Notes: generated by a model from the letters alone, not told the origin. Shown: positions 8,097 to 18,927, counted from the stretch's first letter. The stretch: DNA of 61,823 nucleotides from Enterococcus sp. PF1-24 (GCF_029893325.1 NZ_JARXWL010000017.1:1-61823); one strand, 5' to 3'. Made by a program: numbers and translations.

Positions 8097-9866
8097 TTAT
8101 TCTTCATAATCGCCGTCTTCGGCAAATTGACTGTTGTACAGTTTTTCGTAGAAACCACCTTCAGCGAGTAAGCTTTGATGGGTTCCTTTTTCAATAATCC
8201 GGCCTTGATTCATCACTAAAATCAAATCGGCTTCACGAATAGTTGAAAGCCGGTGCGCAATTACAAAGCTTGTGCGACCTTCCATTACACGATCCATCGC
8301 TTTTTGAATTAAAGCTTCTAAACGGGTATCGACCGAACTAGTCGCTTCATCTAAAATTAAAATTTTTGGATCAGAAATAACCGCCCGGGCAATCGTCAAT
8401 AATTGTTTTTGTCCTAAGGAAACATTATCCCCTTCTGAGTTAATCATCATATCATAACCATCAGGCATTGTTTTGATAAAATGATGAACATTAGCGGTTT
8501 TCGCTGCATCAACAATTTCATAATCAGTAGCATCTAGTTTACCAAAACGAATATTTTCAGCAATCGTGCCTTCATATAACCAAGCATCTTGTAGCACCAT
8601 TCCAAAAACGGAACGAACTTCACTACGGTTCATGGCTTTTGTATCAATGCTGTCAATTTTAATCGCCCCTTGATTGACATCATAAAAACGCATTAATAAG
8701 TTAATCAAAGTTGTTTTACCTGCCCCCGTTGGTCCGACAATCGCAACCGTTTGTCCGGCTTTAACTTCAAAATTCAAATCTTGAATCAATGGTTTCTTAG
8801 GGTCATAGGCAAAAGAAACATTTTCAAAAACAACATTCCCCGCTAAATCAGTTGGTAAAGGTGTATCAACTTCATTTTGCACTTCTTCAGGTTCATCTAA
8901 AATTTCAAAAACCCGTTGCGTTGAAGCCGCTGCGCTTTGTAGCACAGAAGATAGTTGTGTAATATTCCCCATTGGCTGACTAACTTGCCAAATATATTGA
9001 ATAAAAGCTTGCAATTGTCCGACAACAATCACGCCTGCAATCACATAATAACCACCCAATACTGCCATCGCTATATAAGTAAGATAGGCTGTTAAAGAAA
9101 CTAACGGCATCATTAAACCAGAAATAAATCCAGAACGGAAACCATAGTGTTGCAAACGACGGTTAACCTTTTTAAAACCTTCTAACGTTTCTTTTTCCCG
9201 CCCATAAAGTTTTAAAACGCTAAAACCAGTCATATTTTCTTGCACAAATCCATTTAAATCTCCCAAAGCATTTTGCATATTTTGAAAATATTTTTGGGAA
9301 ATTTTTACAATTGTTCGTGAGATTAAAATCGAAGCTGGAATCATCACTAACGAAATTAACGCCATTTTAGGATTAATATAAAACATCATCGCAACAGCCA
9401 TGATAATCCCTAAAACAGCACTGACAATGTTGATAAAGGCTTGTTGCATCGCGCCACTGACAGCATCCACATCATTGGTTACCCGTGATAAAATATTTCC
9501 TTGTTGATGGGTATCGAAATAAGACACGGGCAAGCGATTAATTTTTTCAGTAATATCTCTTCTTAAATCTTTCATTGCTTGTTGAACGACTTTCGTCATT
9601 AAAATGCCGGAAAGTAGCTGGGCGCCACAATAACCAAAGCCTACCACAGCAATCCAAACTAAACATTTAATTACATAGTCAAAGTTTAAAGGCTCACCAT
9701 TTTTAACATTTTTCATAATTTCCGTTGTTGGTAAACCCGAAACATACGGCAACGCCGCGTTAAAAGCTACCGTTAAAACGGTAAAAAAGATTACCAACGC
9801 AAAGGTAAAACGATAAGTTCTAAGGTAAGTCCACAAGCGTTTTAAAGAGGATATGGTTTGTTTCAT
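8097..9866 (-). CDS. efrB: ABC exporter subunit, EfrB-like (consensus ATPase half)
   Basis: This 589-residue half-transporter has an N-terminal six-helix exporter domain (about 1-320) and a C-terminal ATPase domain. The ATPase has Walker A GPTGAGKTT, Walker B ILILDEATSSVD with the catalytic Glu, and an intact H-loop VIAHRLST, but an unusual signature, SLGQKQ instead of SGGQ. This fits the known asymmetry of heterodimeric exporters (EfrAB, BmrCD, TM287/288), where one subunit gives the catalytic Walker B and a degenerate signature. It overlaps the upstream partner by 4 nt (ATGA). Substrates are probably drugs or lipids. The Efr names rest on similarity from memory. Confidence 0.85.
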   Translation of the reverse strand: MKQTISSLKRLWTYLRTYRFTFALVIFFTVLTVAFNAALPYVSGLPTTEIMKNVKNGEPLNFDYVIKCLVWIAVVGFGYCGAQLLSGILMTKVVQQAMKDLRRDITEKINRLPVSYFDTHQQGNILSRVTNDVDAVSGAMQQAFINIVSAVLGIIMAVAMMFYINPKMALISLVMIPASILISRTIVKISQKYFQNMQNALGDLNGFVQENMTGFSVLKLYGREKETLEGFKKVNRRLQHYGFRSGFISGLMMPLVSLTAYLTYIAMAVLGGYYVIAGVIVVGQLQAFIQYIWQVSQPMGNITQLSSVLQSAAASTQRVFEILDEPEEVQNEVDTPLPTDLAGNVVFENVSFAYDPKKPLIQDLNFEVKAGQTVAIVGPTGAGKTTLINLLMRFYDVNQGAIKIDSIDTKAMNRSEVRSVFGMVLQDAWLYEGTIAENIRFGKLDATDYEIVDAAKTANVHHFIKTMPDGYDMMINSEGDNVSLGQKQLLTIARAVISDPKILILDEATSSVDTRLEALIQKAMDRVMEGRTSFVIAHRLSTIREADLILVMNQGRIIEKGTHQSLLAEGGFYEKLYNSQFAEDGDYEE

Positions 9867-11593
9867 GCTAATTCCTCCTCTGATAACTGTGAAGCCGCAA
9901 TGTCATGATAAATCGGACAAGTTGCCAACAATTCTTTATGGGTCCCTTGACCAACAACATCGCCTTCATTTAATACAATAATTTTATCGGCGTGCATAAT
10001 TGTGCCCACCCGCTGTGCCACGATTAAAACCGTTGACTCAGTGGTTTCTTTTTTCAAACGCGCCCGCAATTTAGCGTCGGTTTGATAATCTAACGCAGAA
10101 AAGCTATCGTCAAAAACATAAATCTCTGGTTCACGAATAATTGCTCGGGCAATCGCTAAACGTTGTTTTTGTCCTCCAGAGAAGTTACTGCCACCTTCTG
10201 AAAGTAATTCATCATAGCCATCAGCTTTTTGACTGATAAATTCAGTTGCTTGGGCAATATCGACAGCCCGCTCCATTTCGGCTTGCGTGGCGTCTTCTTT
10301 CCCATAACGTAAATTATCAGTAATCGTACCGGTAAAGAGAATCGCTTTTTGAGGAATATAACCAATTTTATTTCGCAAAGCTTTTAAACTATAATCACGA
10401 ACATCTACCCCATCAACCAAAACTGCCCCATCACTAACATCATAAAAGCGGGGAATCAACTGAATCAGCGTGGATTTACCACTACCAGTACTCCCGATGA
10501 AAGCCACCGTTTCTCCCGGTTTGGCTGTAAAGCTAACATTGCGAATCACCGGACTTTCGGTATGGCCAGGATAAGCAAAGGTTACATTTTTAAATTCCAA
10601 ATAACCTTTCGTTGCGGTAGTTGTTACGCCCTCCGGATTTTCTTTAATTAGCGGCGTAGCATCCATTGCTTCTTGAATCCGCCGAGCAGAAACGGCTGCT
10701 CTTGGATACATCATAAAAACGCTGGCGAATAGCATAAATGAAAATAGCGCATGGAATATATATTCGATAAAAGCAATTAAATCGCCGACTTGCAACGCAC
10801 CTGCATCAATTTGCAGGGTACCACTCCAAATAATTAAAATCATGACAATATTAAATAGGAAGAAAAAGCCTGGTTGAGCAACTGCCATTAAATAGAAGAG
10901 CTTTTGTGAACTTTTGGTATAAGCTTCATTAACTTTAGCAAAACGACCTTCTTCAAATTTTTCATTAACAAAGGCGCGAATCACTCGCAAGCCTGATAAA
11001 TTTTCTCGCAAAATTCCATTAATACCATCTAAATTCTTTTGTTGCCCATTAGATAGTGGTTCAGATTTTTTACCAATAATAATCACGGAAATCAACAATA
11101 CTGGTAAAGCTGCTAAAACATACACTCCTAATGACGGGCTGGTGCGGACCACCATATATAAACTTACAAAAAACATCATTGGTGTCATAAAACCCATCCG
11201 CAAAATTTGTTGCATAAACAACATAATTTGATAAGCATCATTAGTGGTTCTGGTAATTAAAGAAGATACCCCTAATTGCTCATATTCCAAATGAGAATAG
11301 GTTTGAATTTTTTCAAATAACTCGTTACGAATAGATTCCACAATATTGGTAGTTATTCTTGCACTAAAATAACCTAAACCAATATTCATAATCACCCCAA
11401 GTAAAACAATCCCCAGCATTAACCAACCTTGTTGCTTCACGAAATCAAAATCATTGTTGCGCATCCCCACATCAATCATGCGCGCTAAAATAGTTGGCAA
11501 TCCTAATTCAATTAAAATAAATCCAAATACGCAAATAAAATCGCCAAGCAGCAATTTCTTATTGCGCATGGTATAGTGCCACATTAATTTCAT
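9863..11593 (-). CDS. efrA: ABC exporter subunit, EfrA-like (degenerate ATPase half)
   Basis: This 576-residue partner has the same membrane-plus-ATPase architecture. Walker A is GSTGSGKST and the signature is canonical SGGQKQR, but the Walker B is VFDDSFSALD (Asp in place of the catalytic Glu) and the H-loop is VAQRVGT (Gln in place of His). One ATP site of the dimer is therefore non-catalytic. It is first in the two-gene operon, with a good AGGAGG site. The upstream gene-free stretch contains a cre-like box. Confidence 0.85.
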   Translation of the reverse strand: MKLMWHYTMRNKKLLLGDFICVFGFILIELGLPTILARMIDVGMRNNDFDFVKQQGWLMLGIVLLGVIMNIGLGYFSARITTNIVESIRNELFEKIQTYSHLEYEQLGVSSLITRTTNDAYQIMLFMQQILRMGFMTPMMFFVSLYMVVRTSPSLGVYVLAALPVLLISVIIIGKKSEPLSNGQQKNLDGINGILRENLSGLRVIRAFVNEKFEEGRFAKVNEAYTKSSQKLFYLMAVAQPGFFFLFNIVMILIIWSGTLQIDAGALQVGDLIAFIEYIFHALFSFMLFASVFMMYPRAAVSARRIQEAMDATPLIKENPEGVTTTATKGYLEFKNVTFAYPGHTESPVIRNVSFTAKPGETVAFIGSTGSGKSTLIQLIPRFYDVSDGAVLVDGVDVRDYSLKALRNKIGYIPQKAILFTGTITDNLRYGKEDATQAEMERAVDIAQATEFISQKADGYDELLSEGGSNFSGGQKQRLAIARAIIREPEIYVFDDSFSALDYQTDAKLRARLKKETTESTVLIVAQRVGTIMHADKIIVLNEGDVVGQGTHKELLATCPIYHDIAASQLSEEELA

Positions 11594-11734
11594 TCTTTAC
11601 TGCTCCTCCTTGAAAAATTGAACTTCCTCACAAAATATATTATTTTCTAATTCACTAAACTCTGATTAAAAGCTTTAAAAACATAGCCTTTTCTACTTTA
11701 ATCTACTAAATTAATAGTAAACTACTCATAAAAA

Positions 11735-11749
11735 TTTCAGCGTTTTCAA
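11735..11749 (-). promoter_or_regulatory. Candidate CcpA cre site upstream of efrA
   Basis: On the minus strand the sequence is TTGAAAACGCTGAAA, one mismatch from WTGNAANCGNWNNCW. It is about 140 nt upstream of the efrA start. The exporter promoter itself is not clear. Confidence 0.35.
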
Positions 11750-12070
11750 AGCTTGCTTGCAAAAAAAGTTCGATTAGATTCACTATAACACAAGATACAG
11801 ATAAATGGTAATTTTTTTTCGTTTTGGTTATTTAAAATTCAACGCTTAGTAAGTAAAAAACTTACTTTTAAAAAAAACAAAGTAAAAAAAACATAAAATC
11901 ATGACAAAAAAATCTTTGAAATTGTTATTAATTGATGAAAGAATTTTATAAATCAATTCTCTTACGAAAATCCCTGTAATCCCCCCTTTTTTATTCACTT
12001 GATAATTTGACTACTTTTAACAGAAATTATTAAAATTTTATTATATCTACCGCCTTTTCGGTAAGTTCTC

Positions 12071-12098
12071 TTAACAACTCGTATTTAGTTTCTATACT
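12071..12098 (+). promoter_or_regulatory. Putative promoter of rpoY-rnjA
   Basis: -35 TTAACA (12071-12076), 16-nt spacer, -10 TATACT (12093-12098). It would give a leader of about 315 nt. Confidence 0.5.
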
Positions 12099-12131
12099 TA
12101 TTTTCAATTCTGTGATAGAATATTTTTAATT

Positions 12132-12201
12132 GTTGTTACGACAACACAACGTTCGGTGAATTGTTCCACAACGCAATGAGAAAGTAATGACTAGACTTTC
12201 T
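12132..12201 (+). promoter_or_regulatory. Hairpins in the rpoY-rnjA leader
   Basis: GTTGT/ACAAC around TACG (about 12133-12147) and AGAAAGT/ACTTTCT (12179-12185 with 12195-12201), the latter followed by TTTATT like a weak terminator. They could be attenuation or RNase-processing elements. Confidence 0.4.
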
Positions 12202-12420
12202 TTTATTCCTAACGCTGAAGCTTTAGGAGTATGTGATTTAACCCATTAATCAGACATAGCGGATTCCTTTTTAGCGAAAAAAGCGTTCCTTTGTCGCTCA
12301 TTTTGTTGTGTGCAAAATTCCAGATTAACAACTACATTAAAAGCATTATGCTTTAAAATTAAAAAAAGAAAGATAGTATCAGCTCTGGCTGCCTACTATT
12401 CTACAGAGGAGAAAGAAAAT

Positions 12421-12633
12421 ATGATTTATAAAGTTTTATATCAAGAAGTAAAAGACCGCAACCCAAAACGTGAAGAAACACAAGCATTATATATTGAAGC
12501 AGAATCAGAAGTCGCTGCTCGTCAATTAGTAGAAGACAACACTGAATATAACATTGAATTTGTTCATGCTTTAGAAGGCAACCATTTGGAATATGAAAAA
12601 GAAAATGCTGACTTTAAATTGGTGAGCTTCTAA
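12421..12633 (+). CDS. rpoY: RNA polymerase epsilon subunit RpoY
   Basis: The 70-residue acidic protein ([20 protein letters not shown]) matches the small epsilon subunit of Firmicute RNA polymerase (formerly YkzG, DUF1447). This subunit binds the core enzyme and is implicated in phage defence and complex recycling. The frame is open upstream to 12310, but only the ATG at 12421 has a ribosome site (GAGGAGA). Its stop overlaps the rnjA start as TAATG, the conserved rpoY-rnjA arrangement. Confidence 0.92.
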   Translation: MIYKVLYQEVKDRNPKREETQALYIEAESEVAARQLVEDNTEYNIEFVHALEGNHLEYEKENADFKLVSF

Positions 12634-14321
12634 TGATGAAACCTGCTATAAAAAATAATGAAACGGGCGTTTTCGCCCTTGGCGGACTTGGAGAAATCGG
12701 TAAAAACACTTACGGTGTACAATTTCAAGACGAAATTATTATTATTGATGCTGGGATAAAGTTTCCCGAAGATGATTTACTAGGAATTGATTATGTGATT
12801 CCTGATTACAGCTATATTGTGAATAACCTGCAAAAAGTTAAAGCTTTAGTAATTACCCACGGTCACGAAGACCATATTGGTGGCGTACCCTTCTTATTGA
12901 AGCAAGCAAATATTCCGATTTACGCCGGTCCATTAGCTTTAGCTTTAATTACCAATAAATTAGATGAACATGGCTTATTGCGAGATGCTGACTTACATGA
13001 AATCAATGAAGATACTGTAATTCGTTTCCGCAAAACTGCCGTTAGTTTCTTTAGAACCACTCATAGTATCCCTGATGCGCTAGGAGTTGTCGTTAAAACA
13101 CCTTCTGGCAATATTGTAGCCACTGGTGATTTCAAGTTTGACTTTACCCCAGTTGGCGAACCCGCTAACTTGCATAAGATGGCGCGAATTGGTGAAGAAG
13201 GCGTTTTGTGTTTACTATCTGATAGTACCAATGCTGAAGTGCCAACTTTTACAAAATCAGAAAAAACGATTGGCTCTTCAATTTTAAAGATTTTTGAAAA
13301 AATTGATGGTCGTATTATTTTCGCAAGTTTCGCTTCAAATATTTTTCGTTTGCAACAAGCCGCTGATGCTGCCGTTGCTACCGGACGTAAAATAGCCGTT
13401 TTTGGTCGTAGTATGGAAAATGCCATCGTTAATGGTCAACGCTTAGGCTATATCAAAGTGCCTGATGGAACTTTTGTAGATGCCCATGAATTAAATCAAT
13501 TGCCAGCCAATGAAACGATGATTTTATGTACTGGCTCACAAGGTGAACCAATGGCCGCTCTAAGTCGGATTGCCAACGGAACTCACCGTCAAATTCAAAT
13601 TCAACCAGATGATACTGTAATTTTCTCTAGCTCCCCGATTCCTGGGAACACAACTAGTGTAAATCAGCTAATCAACTTATTATCTGAAGCTGGTGCCAAT
13701 GTTATTCATGGTAAAATTAATAATATTCATACTTCTGGTCATGGTGGCCAAGAAGAACAAAAATTAATGTTACGCTTAATGAAACCGAAATACTTCGTGC
13801 CTGTTCACGGCGAATATCGAATGCTTAAAATCCACGCGCAACTAGCTGCTGATGTAGGTATTCCAACGGACCATTCTTTCATAATGGGTAATGGTGATGT
13901 TTTAGCTTTAACCCCTGAAAGTGCCCGTTTAGCTGGTCATTTTAATGCCAGCGATGTTTATGTTGACGGTAATGGCATTGGGGATATTGGTAATGTCGTT
14001 TTACGCGACCGCCGTATTCTTTCTGAAGAAGGTTTAGTTTTAGTGGTGGCTACCGTTGATTTAGAGAAAAAAGAAATTTTAGCGGGTCCTGATTTATTAT
14101 CACGCGGTTTTGTTTATATGCGAGAATCTGGCGAATTGATTAACGAAGGACAACGTTTGTTATTCAATACTATGCGGGAAGCTTTATTGGAACCAGATTG
14201 TAGTGAAAATAAATTGCGAGAAGTTATGACAGCAACTATTCAACCGTTCTTATTTGAACGAACACAAAGACAGCCAATGATTTTATCAATGATTATGACG
14301 CCTGACGAAACGGCTAATTAA
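12633..14321 (+). CDS. rnjA: Ribonuclease J1
   Basis: This 562-residue metallo-beta-lactamase/beta-CASP ribonuclease has the zinc motif HGHEDH at residues 76-81, then TGDFKFD, the beta-CASP region with SGHGG, and PVHGEYRM. The C-terminal domain is present. It acts as a 5'-3' exonuclease and endonuclease in mRNA decay and rRNA maturation. The 1-nt overlap with rpoY implies coupled translation. The product is assigned J1 rather than J2 by this neighbour and the intact catalytic motif. Confidence 0.95.
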   Translation: MMKPAIKNNETGVFALGGLGEIGKNTYGVQFQDEIIIIDAGIKFPEDDLLGIDYVIPDYSYIVNNLQKVKALVITHGHEDHIGGVPFLLKQANIPIYAGPLALALITNKLDEHGLLRDADLHEINEDTVIRFRKTAVSFFRTTHSIPDALGVVVKTPSGNIVATGDFKFDFTPVGEPANLHKMARIGEEGVLCLLSDSTNAEVPTFTKSEKTIGSSILKIFEKIDGRIIFASFASNIFRLQQAADAAVATGRKIAVFGRSMENAIVNGQRLGYIKVPDGTFVDAHELNQLPANETMILCTGSQGEPMAALSRIANGTHRQIQIQPDDTVIFSSSPIPGNTTSVNQLINLLSEAGANVIHGKINNIHTSGHGGQEEQKLMLRLMKPKYFVPVHGEYRMLKIHAQLAADVGIPTDHSFIMGNGDVLALTPESARLAGHFNASDVYVDGNGIGDIGNVVLRDRRILSEEGLVLVVATVDLEKKEILAGPDLLSRGFVYMRESGELINEGQRLLFNTMREALLEPDCSENKLREVMTATIQPFLFERTQRQPMILSMIMTPDETAN

Positions 14322-14336
14322 TTAATTAAAAAAAAT

Positions 14337-14394
14337 AAATAAGTAGTTAATCAAAAACTTGTGTTATCAAGCCTGATTAGCTACTTATTTTTTG
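14337..14394 (+). terminator. Intrinsic terminator after rnjA
   Basis: AAATAAGTAG (14337-14346) pairs with CTACTTATTT (14381-14390), extended inward by TTAATC/GATTA. A T-run follows. Confidence 0.8.
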
Positions 14395-14465
14395 TCGTTT
14401 TTTTATTTATTGTTTCTTTTTCGCTCTTTTATAAATGCTTACTCTCTTTTTTTTATCTACCAGTC

Positions 14466-14503
14466 TCAAAAAATGATAAAACGGCTAATTTGTCATTTTT
14501 TGA
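14466..14503. promoter_or_regulatory. Perfect 11-bp inverted repeat, probable operator
   Basis: TCAAAAAATGA (14466-14476) and TCATTTTTTGA (14493-14503) are exact inverted copies 16 nt apart. They lie just upstream of a -10-like TATAAT (14517-14522) for the TetR-like gene, so this may be an autoregulatory operator. Confidence 0.55.
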
Positions 14504-14600
14504 AAAAAAATAATGTTATAATGTAGTAAAATGAGTCTGCTTATGAAAAATACTGTTTTGTTATTTATTTTTTGGTTGGAAAGAAGGTTAGAAGTTTATT

Positions 14601-15116
14601 ATGGTTAGAACGAAAAAGATTTATAGGGAACATTTGTTGCATGGTGCTTATCAATTAGTCGTGAATGACGGTTTTAAACATTTTCACGCTCGCAATGTCG
14701 CTAAACAAATTCAATGCTCTACGCAACCGATTTATCGAGAATTTGAAAATCTTAAAGAATTTAAAGACAGTCTTTGTGTCTTTATCATTCAAAAAGTCGA
14801 AAATTTCTTCAAAAAACACCCAATTGACGACTTAGATGCTCTTTCTCATACAATTGCGGCTTATAGCAAAAAATATCCAAAAGAGTTTCAGCGCTTCTTT
14901 ATTGAAGATAATCAATGTAGTGAGTATCTTGAAAACTACATTCGGAATCATTTCGAAAAGGTTATGAAAGATTCTGATTATGCAGATATGCCGCAAGAAA
15001 AGAAAGATTCAACTTTCAAATTATTTTGGTATTACACTATCGGGAGATTAACACTACAAACTAATCAAGATATGCCGCAAGAAAATTGTGAACATTTATT
15101 AGTAAGTAGCAAATAA
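14601..15116 (+). CDS. TetR-like transcriptional regulator
   Basis: This 171-residue protein has a TetR-type N-terminal helix-turn-helix (about residues 10-55, FHARNVAKQIQCSTQPIYREF) and a short, unrecognised C-terminal domain. The ribosome site is weak (AGAAGG about 13 nt upstream), so expression may be low. It is monocistronic with its own terminator. No target gene is divergent. The inverted repeat upstream suggests self-regulation. Confidence 0.8.
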   Translation: MVRTKKIYREHLLHGAYQLVVNDGFKHFHARNVAKQIQCSTQPIYREFENLKEFKDSLCVFIIQKVENFFKKHPIDDLDALSHTIAAYSKKYPKEFQRFFIEDNQCSEYLENYIRNHFEKVMKDSDYADMPQEKKDSTFKLFWYYTIGRLTLQTNQDMPQENCEHLLVSSK

Positions 15117-15124
15117 TTAAAAAC

Positions 15125-15173
15125 AAAAGCTTAGGTGGATTTCTATCAAGAAATCCTGGCCTAAGCTTTTTTC
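15125..15173. terminator. Bidirectional terminator
   Basis: AAAAGCTTAGG (15125-15135) pairs with CCTAAGCTTTT (15160-15170), with an inner GGATTTCT/AGAAATCC stem. T-runs on both sides serve the convergent TetR-like gene and ftsK. Confidence 0.85.
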
Positions 15174-15177
15174 TTAT

Positions 15178-17604
15178 TTAACTTTCTAAATTATTATCTA
15201 GCTCATCATCACCAATTGCGGCTTGCAGATAAACTTCCCGGGGCTTACTCCCTACAGAAGGACCAATGACGCCTTGGGCTTCTAATTCATCTACTAATCG
15301 AGCTGCCCGATTATAACCAATCCGGAAACGCCGTTGCAATAAAGAAATACTAGCTGTTTGCATTTCCACTACTAAATTTTTAGCTTCTTCAAACAATTCA
15401 TCTTGCGGATATTCGCTAGGATTATTGCTGACTTCCACTTCATCGGTTGGCATCATTTTTTCTTGATACTCCGCTTGTTGCTGATCGGTAACAAATTCTA
15501 CTACCCGCTCTACTTCTTGATCAGAAATGAAGGCACCTTGCACCCGAATCGGTTTATTTTCACCCATTGGTAAGAAGAGCATATCGCCGCGACCTAATAA
15601 TTTTTCAGCCCCATTGCCATCAATAATTGTTCGTGAATCGGTACCACTAGATACAGCAAAAGCCATTCGTGAAGGAACATTGGCTTTAATAATCCCGGTA
15701 ATAACATCGACACTTGGACGTTGCGTTGCTAAAATCATATGAATCCCGGCAGCCCGTGCCATTTGTGCCAAACGAATAATGGCATCTTCCACTTCATTAC
15801 TGGCTACCATCATTAAATCGGCTAATTCATCAACAATCACTACAATAAATGGTAAAATTGGATGATTTTCACCCATTTCCAGATTTTTTCTCGCTACTAA
15901 TTCATTATAACCAGTAATATTGCGGACACCTGTCGCCGCAAATTTCTCATAGCGCTCTTCCATCTCTCGTACCACTTTTTGCAAAGCTTGAGCGGCTTTA
16001 CGAGGGTTAGTAACCACTGGTGTTAACAGATGCGGAATGCCGTTATAAACGTTTAATTCCACCATTTTCGGATCAATCATCATCATTTTAACTTCATTAG
16101 GTTTTGCCCGCATTAAAATACTGGTAATCATCCCATTAATCGCCACAGATTTCCCACTACCAGTGGAACCAGCTACTAGTAAGTGAGGCATTTTTGATAA
16201 ATCAGCGACTTGAACCATACCAGAAATATCTCGACCTAACGGTACTTCTAACAATTTATCAGGATGATAAGGTTGCGCTTCAATCACTTCTCTAAAGGAA
16301 ACCATACTTGTCGTTTGATTTGGTACTTCAATCCCAATTAATGATTTTCCTGGAATCGGTGCTTCCATCCGAATATCTTTTGCTGCTAGCGCTAAAGCAA
16401 TATCATCAGTTAAACTGACAATCTTACTAACTTTAACACCAATCGCAGGTTGAATTTCATATTTCGTTACGGAAGGACCCAAGCTGGCCTTAACTACTTT
16501 AGCATCTACACCAAAGCTTGCAAAAGTTCGCTCTAAAATACTGATATTTTCTTCGATTTTTTGATATTCATCACTTTGATCTGTGACTGGAATTGAATCT
16601 AAGAGATCAGCTGTTGGTAGCTCGTAATCACGATCTTCAGGTTCTGCTTGAATTTCAAATTCCAAGTCCCCTTCGCTGCTATCTAATTCAGGTGTTTCAA
16701 AAGGATCTACCGCTGCTACTGGTGGCACCAATGGTTCGATTACCGACTGAAACATATCAATCTGAACAGAACGTTCTTCTTCCACAAAATCCGGCTGAAC
16801 AGTCTCTTGTTGAACTGCTAGAGCTTCTTCGGCTTGTTGTTTCATTAGTTTTTTAGATTTTTGTCGCTCCATCCAATTTGGTTTCGATTCTTCTTCCACA
16901 GCTTCAAAGTCCTCTTCAGGAACTGGAGCTTTTTCGATAGCTGCCATTTTTTGCTCTTTGGCAGCTTGTTTTGCTTGTTGCTCTTTTCTTTCAGCTTTTG
17001 CAGCCATTGATGTTTGAAACTTCGTATTTAAGTTTTGGAAAAAATCAATGACTTGTTGTGCTTCAATCGAGCTAACTAAATAAAGCCCTGCAATAAACGA
17101 TAGTACAGCAATAATGAAACTGCCCACTCGATCAACTAAAAAATTAGTTAATTGAGCAATTACAGCACCAATCATCCCACCACCGACACTAGTTTCAATC
17201 ACATTTTTACTAATATCTTGTTTTAATAAATCCCAAGTCGCTTTGATAATCCCAGCATCATAGTTTATTTTACCTAAAAATAGCATATGTAAAAAAAGTA
17301 AAGAGCTTAAAAATAAAACGACTAAGCCCACTACTCGGCGAACTTTTTTTATATAAAACTTGCTATTTTGAAAAATCAATAGTATGCCATAAATAGCAAT
17401 TCCAATCGCTAATATTTGATAAGCATTGCCACTAATCAAGCGTAAACCATTGGCCACTAAGCGCCCTAAAAATCCTAGTTTGAAGAAACTAATCCCTGAC
17501 AAAAAAATAAATCCTATTCCTAGTAGGATGATCATTAGCTGTTCTTGTTGTTGCTGTTGTTTTTTCGTTTTCTTTTTTTTCTTTGAACGTGTTTGTCCAG
17601 CCAT
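15178..17604 (-). CDS. ftsK: DNA translocase FtsK/SpoIIIE
   Basis: The 808-residue protein has a lysine- and glutamine-rich N-terminus, four membrane helices (about 25-190), an acidic linker, and a RecA-like motor with Walker A STGSGKS and Walker B-type [14 protein letters not shown]. The C-terminal gamma winged helix ([20 protein letters not shown]) recognises KOPS-like sequences. It pumps chromosomal DNA through the division septum. ATG 17604 has GAGGGG 7 nt upstream; an in-frame ATG at 17619 is also possible. Confidence 0.95.
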   Translation of the reverse strand: MAGQTRSKKKKKTKKQQQQQEQLMIILLGIGFIFLSGISFFKLGFLGRLVANGLRLISGNAYQILAIGIAIYGILLIFQNSKFYIKKVRRVVGLVVLFLSSLLFLHMLFLGKINYDAGIIKATWDLLKQDISKNVIETSVGGGMIGAVIAQLTNFLVDRVGSFIIAVLSFIAGLYLVSSIEAQQVIDFFQNLNTKFQTSMAAKAERKEQQAKQAAKEQKMAAIEKAPVPEEDFEAVEEESKPNWMERQKSKKLMKQQAEEALAVQQETVQPDFVEEERSVQIDMFQSVIEPLVPPVAAVDPFETPELDSSEGDLEFEIQAEPEDRDYELPTADLLDSIPVTDQSDEYQKIEENISILERTFASFGVDAKVVKASLGPSVTKYEIQPAIGVKVSKIVSLTDDIALALAAKDIRMEAPIPGKSLIGIEVPNQTTSMVSFREVIEAQPYHPDKLLEVPLGRDISGMVQVADLSKMPHLLVAGSTGSGKSVAINGMITSILMRAKPNEVKMMMIDPKMVELNVYNGIPHLLTPVVTNPRKAAQALQKVVREMEERYEKFAATGVRNITGYNELVARKNLEMGENHPILPFIVVIVDELADLMMVASNEVEDAIIRLAQMARAAGIHMILATQRPSVDVITGIIKANVPSRMAFAVSSGTDSRTIIDGNGAEKLLGRGDMLFLPMGENKPIRVQGAFISDQEVERVVEFVTDQQQAEYQEKMMPTDEVEVSNNPSEYPQDELFEEAKNLVVEMQTASISLLQRRFRIGYNRAARLVDELEAQGVIGPSVGSKPREVYLQAAIGDDELDNNLES

Positions 17605-17706
17605 TTTATTTCCCCTCATTTCATCACCTCTTTATTATACAAAAAAAAGGCAGTGAACAAAAGTTCTTTTTTGAAGCTTTATCAATTTAAAACTTTAATC
17701 AATGAC

Positions 17707-17736
17707 AAAAAAGCGGGAGTCTCCCCCGCTTTTTTC
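17707..17736. terminator. Intrinsic terminator with GC-rich stem
   Basis: AAAAAAGCGGG and CCCGCTTTTTT form the stem. It ends the coiled-coil secreted protein gene, transcribed leftward. Confidence 0.85.
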
Positions 17737-17737
17737 C

Positions 17738-18694
17738 TTAATACCAATTATTAGCTTCCCAAAAACTTTTAGCTATCACCCAAGAACCGTAACGCTGGAT
17801 TACATAAGCATCCGCCGTACGCTCTTGGTTTTCAGGAGAAAGATCCCCCTCTAAATATGTCAGCATTAACTGATATCTGCCATAGTGAGCACCACTAACG
17901 GAATACACATCATATAAACCTCTTGACTCATGATAAGCAATCCATTCTTTAGCGTGTAACTCAGCTGGGTCAGTCACCGTTGCATAAATTGCTTCTGACA
18001 TATCAGGACCAATCGGATTGGCAGCTAAACGGGCTTGCTCGGCTGCTAAGCGTTCTTCTTCTGAACGCATTTCTGCTAAAAGTGTTGCTAACAGTTCTTG
18101 ATTCCCTGCATATTGACGTTTCAATTCTTCAATTTGTGTCAAATACGCTTGTGATTTAGCTGACAACATTTCGCGATCAACAGCCAAATTATTTTGAGTT
18201 GTAATTGCTTCATTTTGCAAAATTTCTAAAGCACTTTGCTCGCTATTTAAATCTTGAATCTTCTGTGAATCCGCTTCTTGCAATAGACTCATTACATAGA
18301 AACGATTTATAAATTCGGTGATGCTTTCGGATTCCATTAAAGCTTGTAAATCCCACTGACTAGCACTGTTCACTTGAATCGCTCGCATTCGCTCCCCTAG
18401 CAAATTTTTCCGAGCATCAATATTACTTTGTGTTGCGCTAATTTCGCTTTCAATTGTCATTAATCGCTGTTGATTTTCATCAATCCGATTAGATAACTCT
18501 TCAATCTCCCCGAAAGTCAATTCAGATTGCGTGACCGCTTCTTCCATCTGAACTGATATATCTTGACTTTGATTGGTTAGCTGTGTTTCTTGTTGGACTA
18601 ACTCATCCAAAGTTTCAGCTGTTACAATTATACTTTTTACAAAATAACCAAAAAGTAACACCACCAGCAGAAAGAACCCTTTCTTTCCTTTCAT
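17738..18694 (-). CDS. Secreted coiled-coil protein with Apf/transglycosylase-like C-terminus
   Basis: The 318-residue protein begins with a signal peptide (MKGKKGFFLLVVLLFG, cleavage near TAE). Residues about 28-225 form a PcsB/EnvC-like coiled coil rich in Q and E. The last 70 residues (KEWIAYHESRG, GRYQLMLTYL, YGSWVIAKSFWEANNWY) match the aggregation-promoting-factor/SLT-like fold, with Glu in YHES as the likely catalytic acid. It probably acts on peptidoglycan at the division site, which fits its position next to ftsK. Confidence 0.82.
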   Translation of the reverse strand: MKGKKGFFLLVVLLFGYFVKSIIVTAETLDELVQQETQLTNQSQDISVQMEEAVTQSELTFGEIEELSNRIDENQQRLMTIESEISATQSNIDARKNLLGERMRAIQVNSASQWDLQALMESESITEFINRFYVMSLLQEADSQKIQDLNSEQSALEILQNEAITTQNNLAVDREMLSAKSQAYLTQIEELKRQYAGNQELLATLLAEMRSEEERLAAEQARLAANPIGPDMSEAIYATVTDPAELHAKEWIAYHESRGLYDVYSVSGAHYGRYQLMLTYLEGDLSPENQERTADAYVIQRYGSWVIAKSFWEANNWY

Positions 18695-18927
18695 CTAGCA
18701 CCTCTCATCTTTAACTAAAAAAACAATTTAACCGACCAACGCTTATTATTATACAAGTTTAATTGACGATAGTGTTTTCAAATAGATTACAGTTTATTAC
18801 AAAAAAGTGAGATATATTAAGAAATGACTGATAAATTAACGTTTTCCAAGCTTTTTATCCAAAAATAGCCATTTTTAAACCAAAACACTTTATGCAGTTT
18901 ATTCATTTTAAAGCTTACACGCTTATT

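Larger units (their letters stand above)
11594..12420. other. 827-bp gene-free, AT-rich divergent intergenic region
   Basis: I see no credible gene. The left part carries the control region of the exporter operon, including a cre-like site at 11735-11749. The middle (about 11800-12060) is very AT-rich with runs of A and T. The right part holds the promoter and long leader of rpoY-rnjA. Confidence 0.7.

Noticed and set aside
12310-12420. 37-residue N-terminal extension of RpoY
   Set aside because: RpoY is about 70 residues in the family and only ATG 12421 has a ribosome site.
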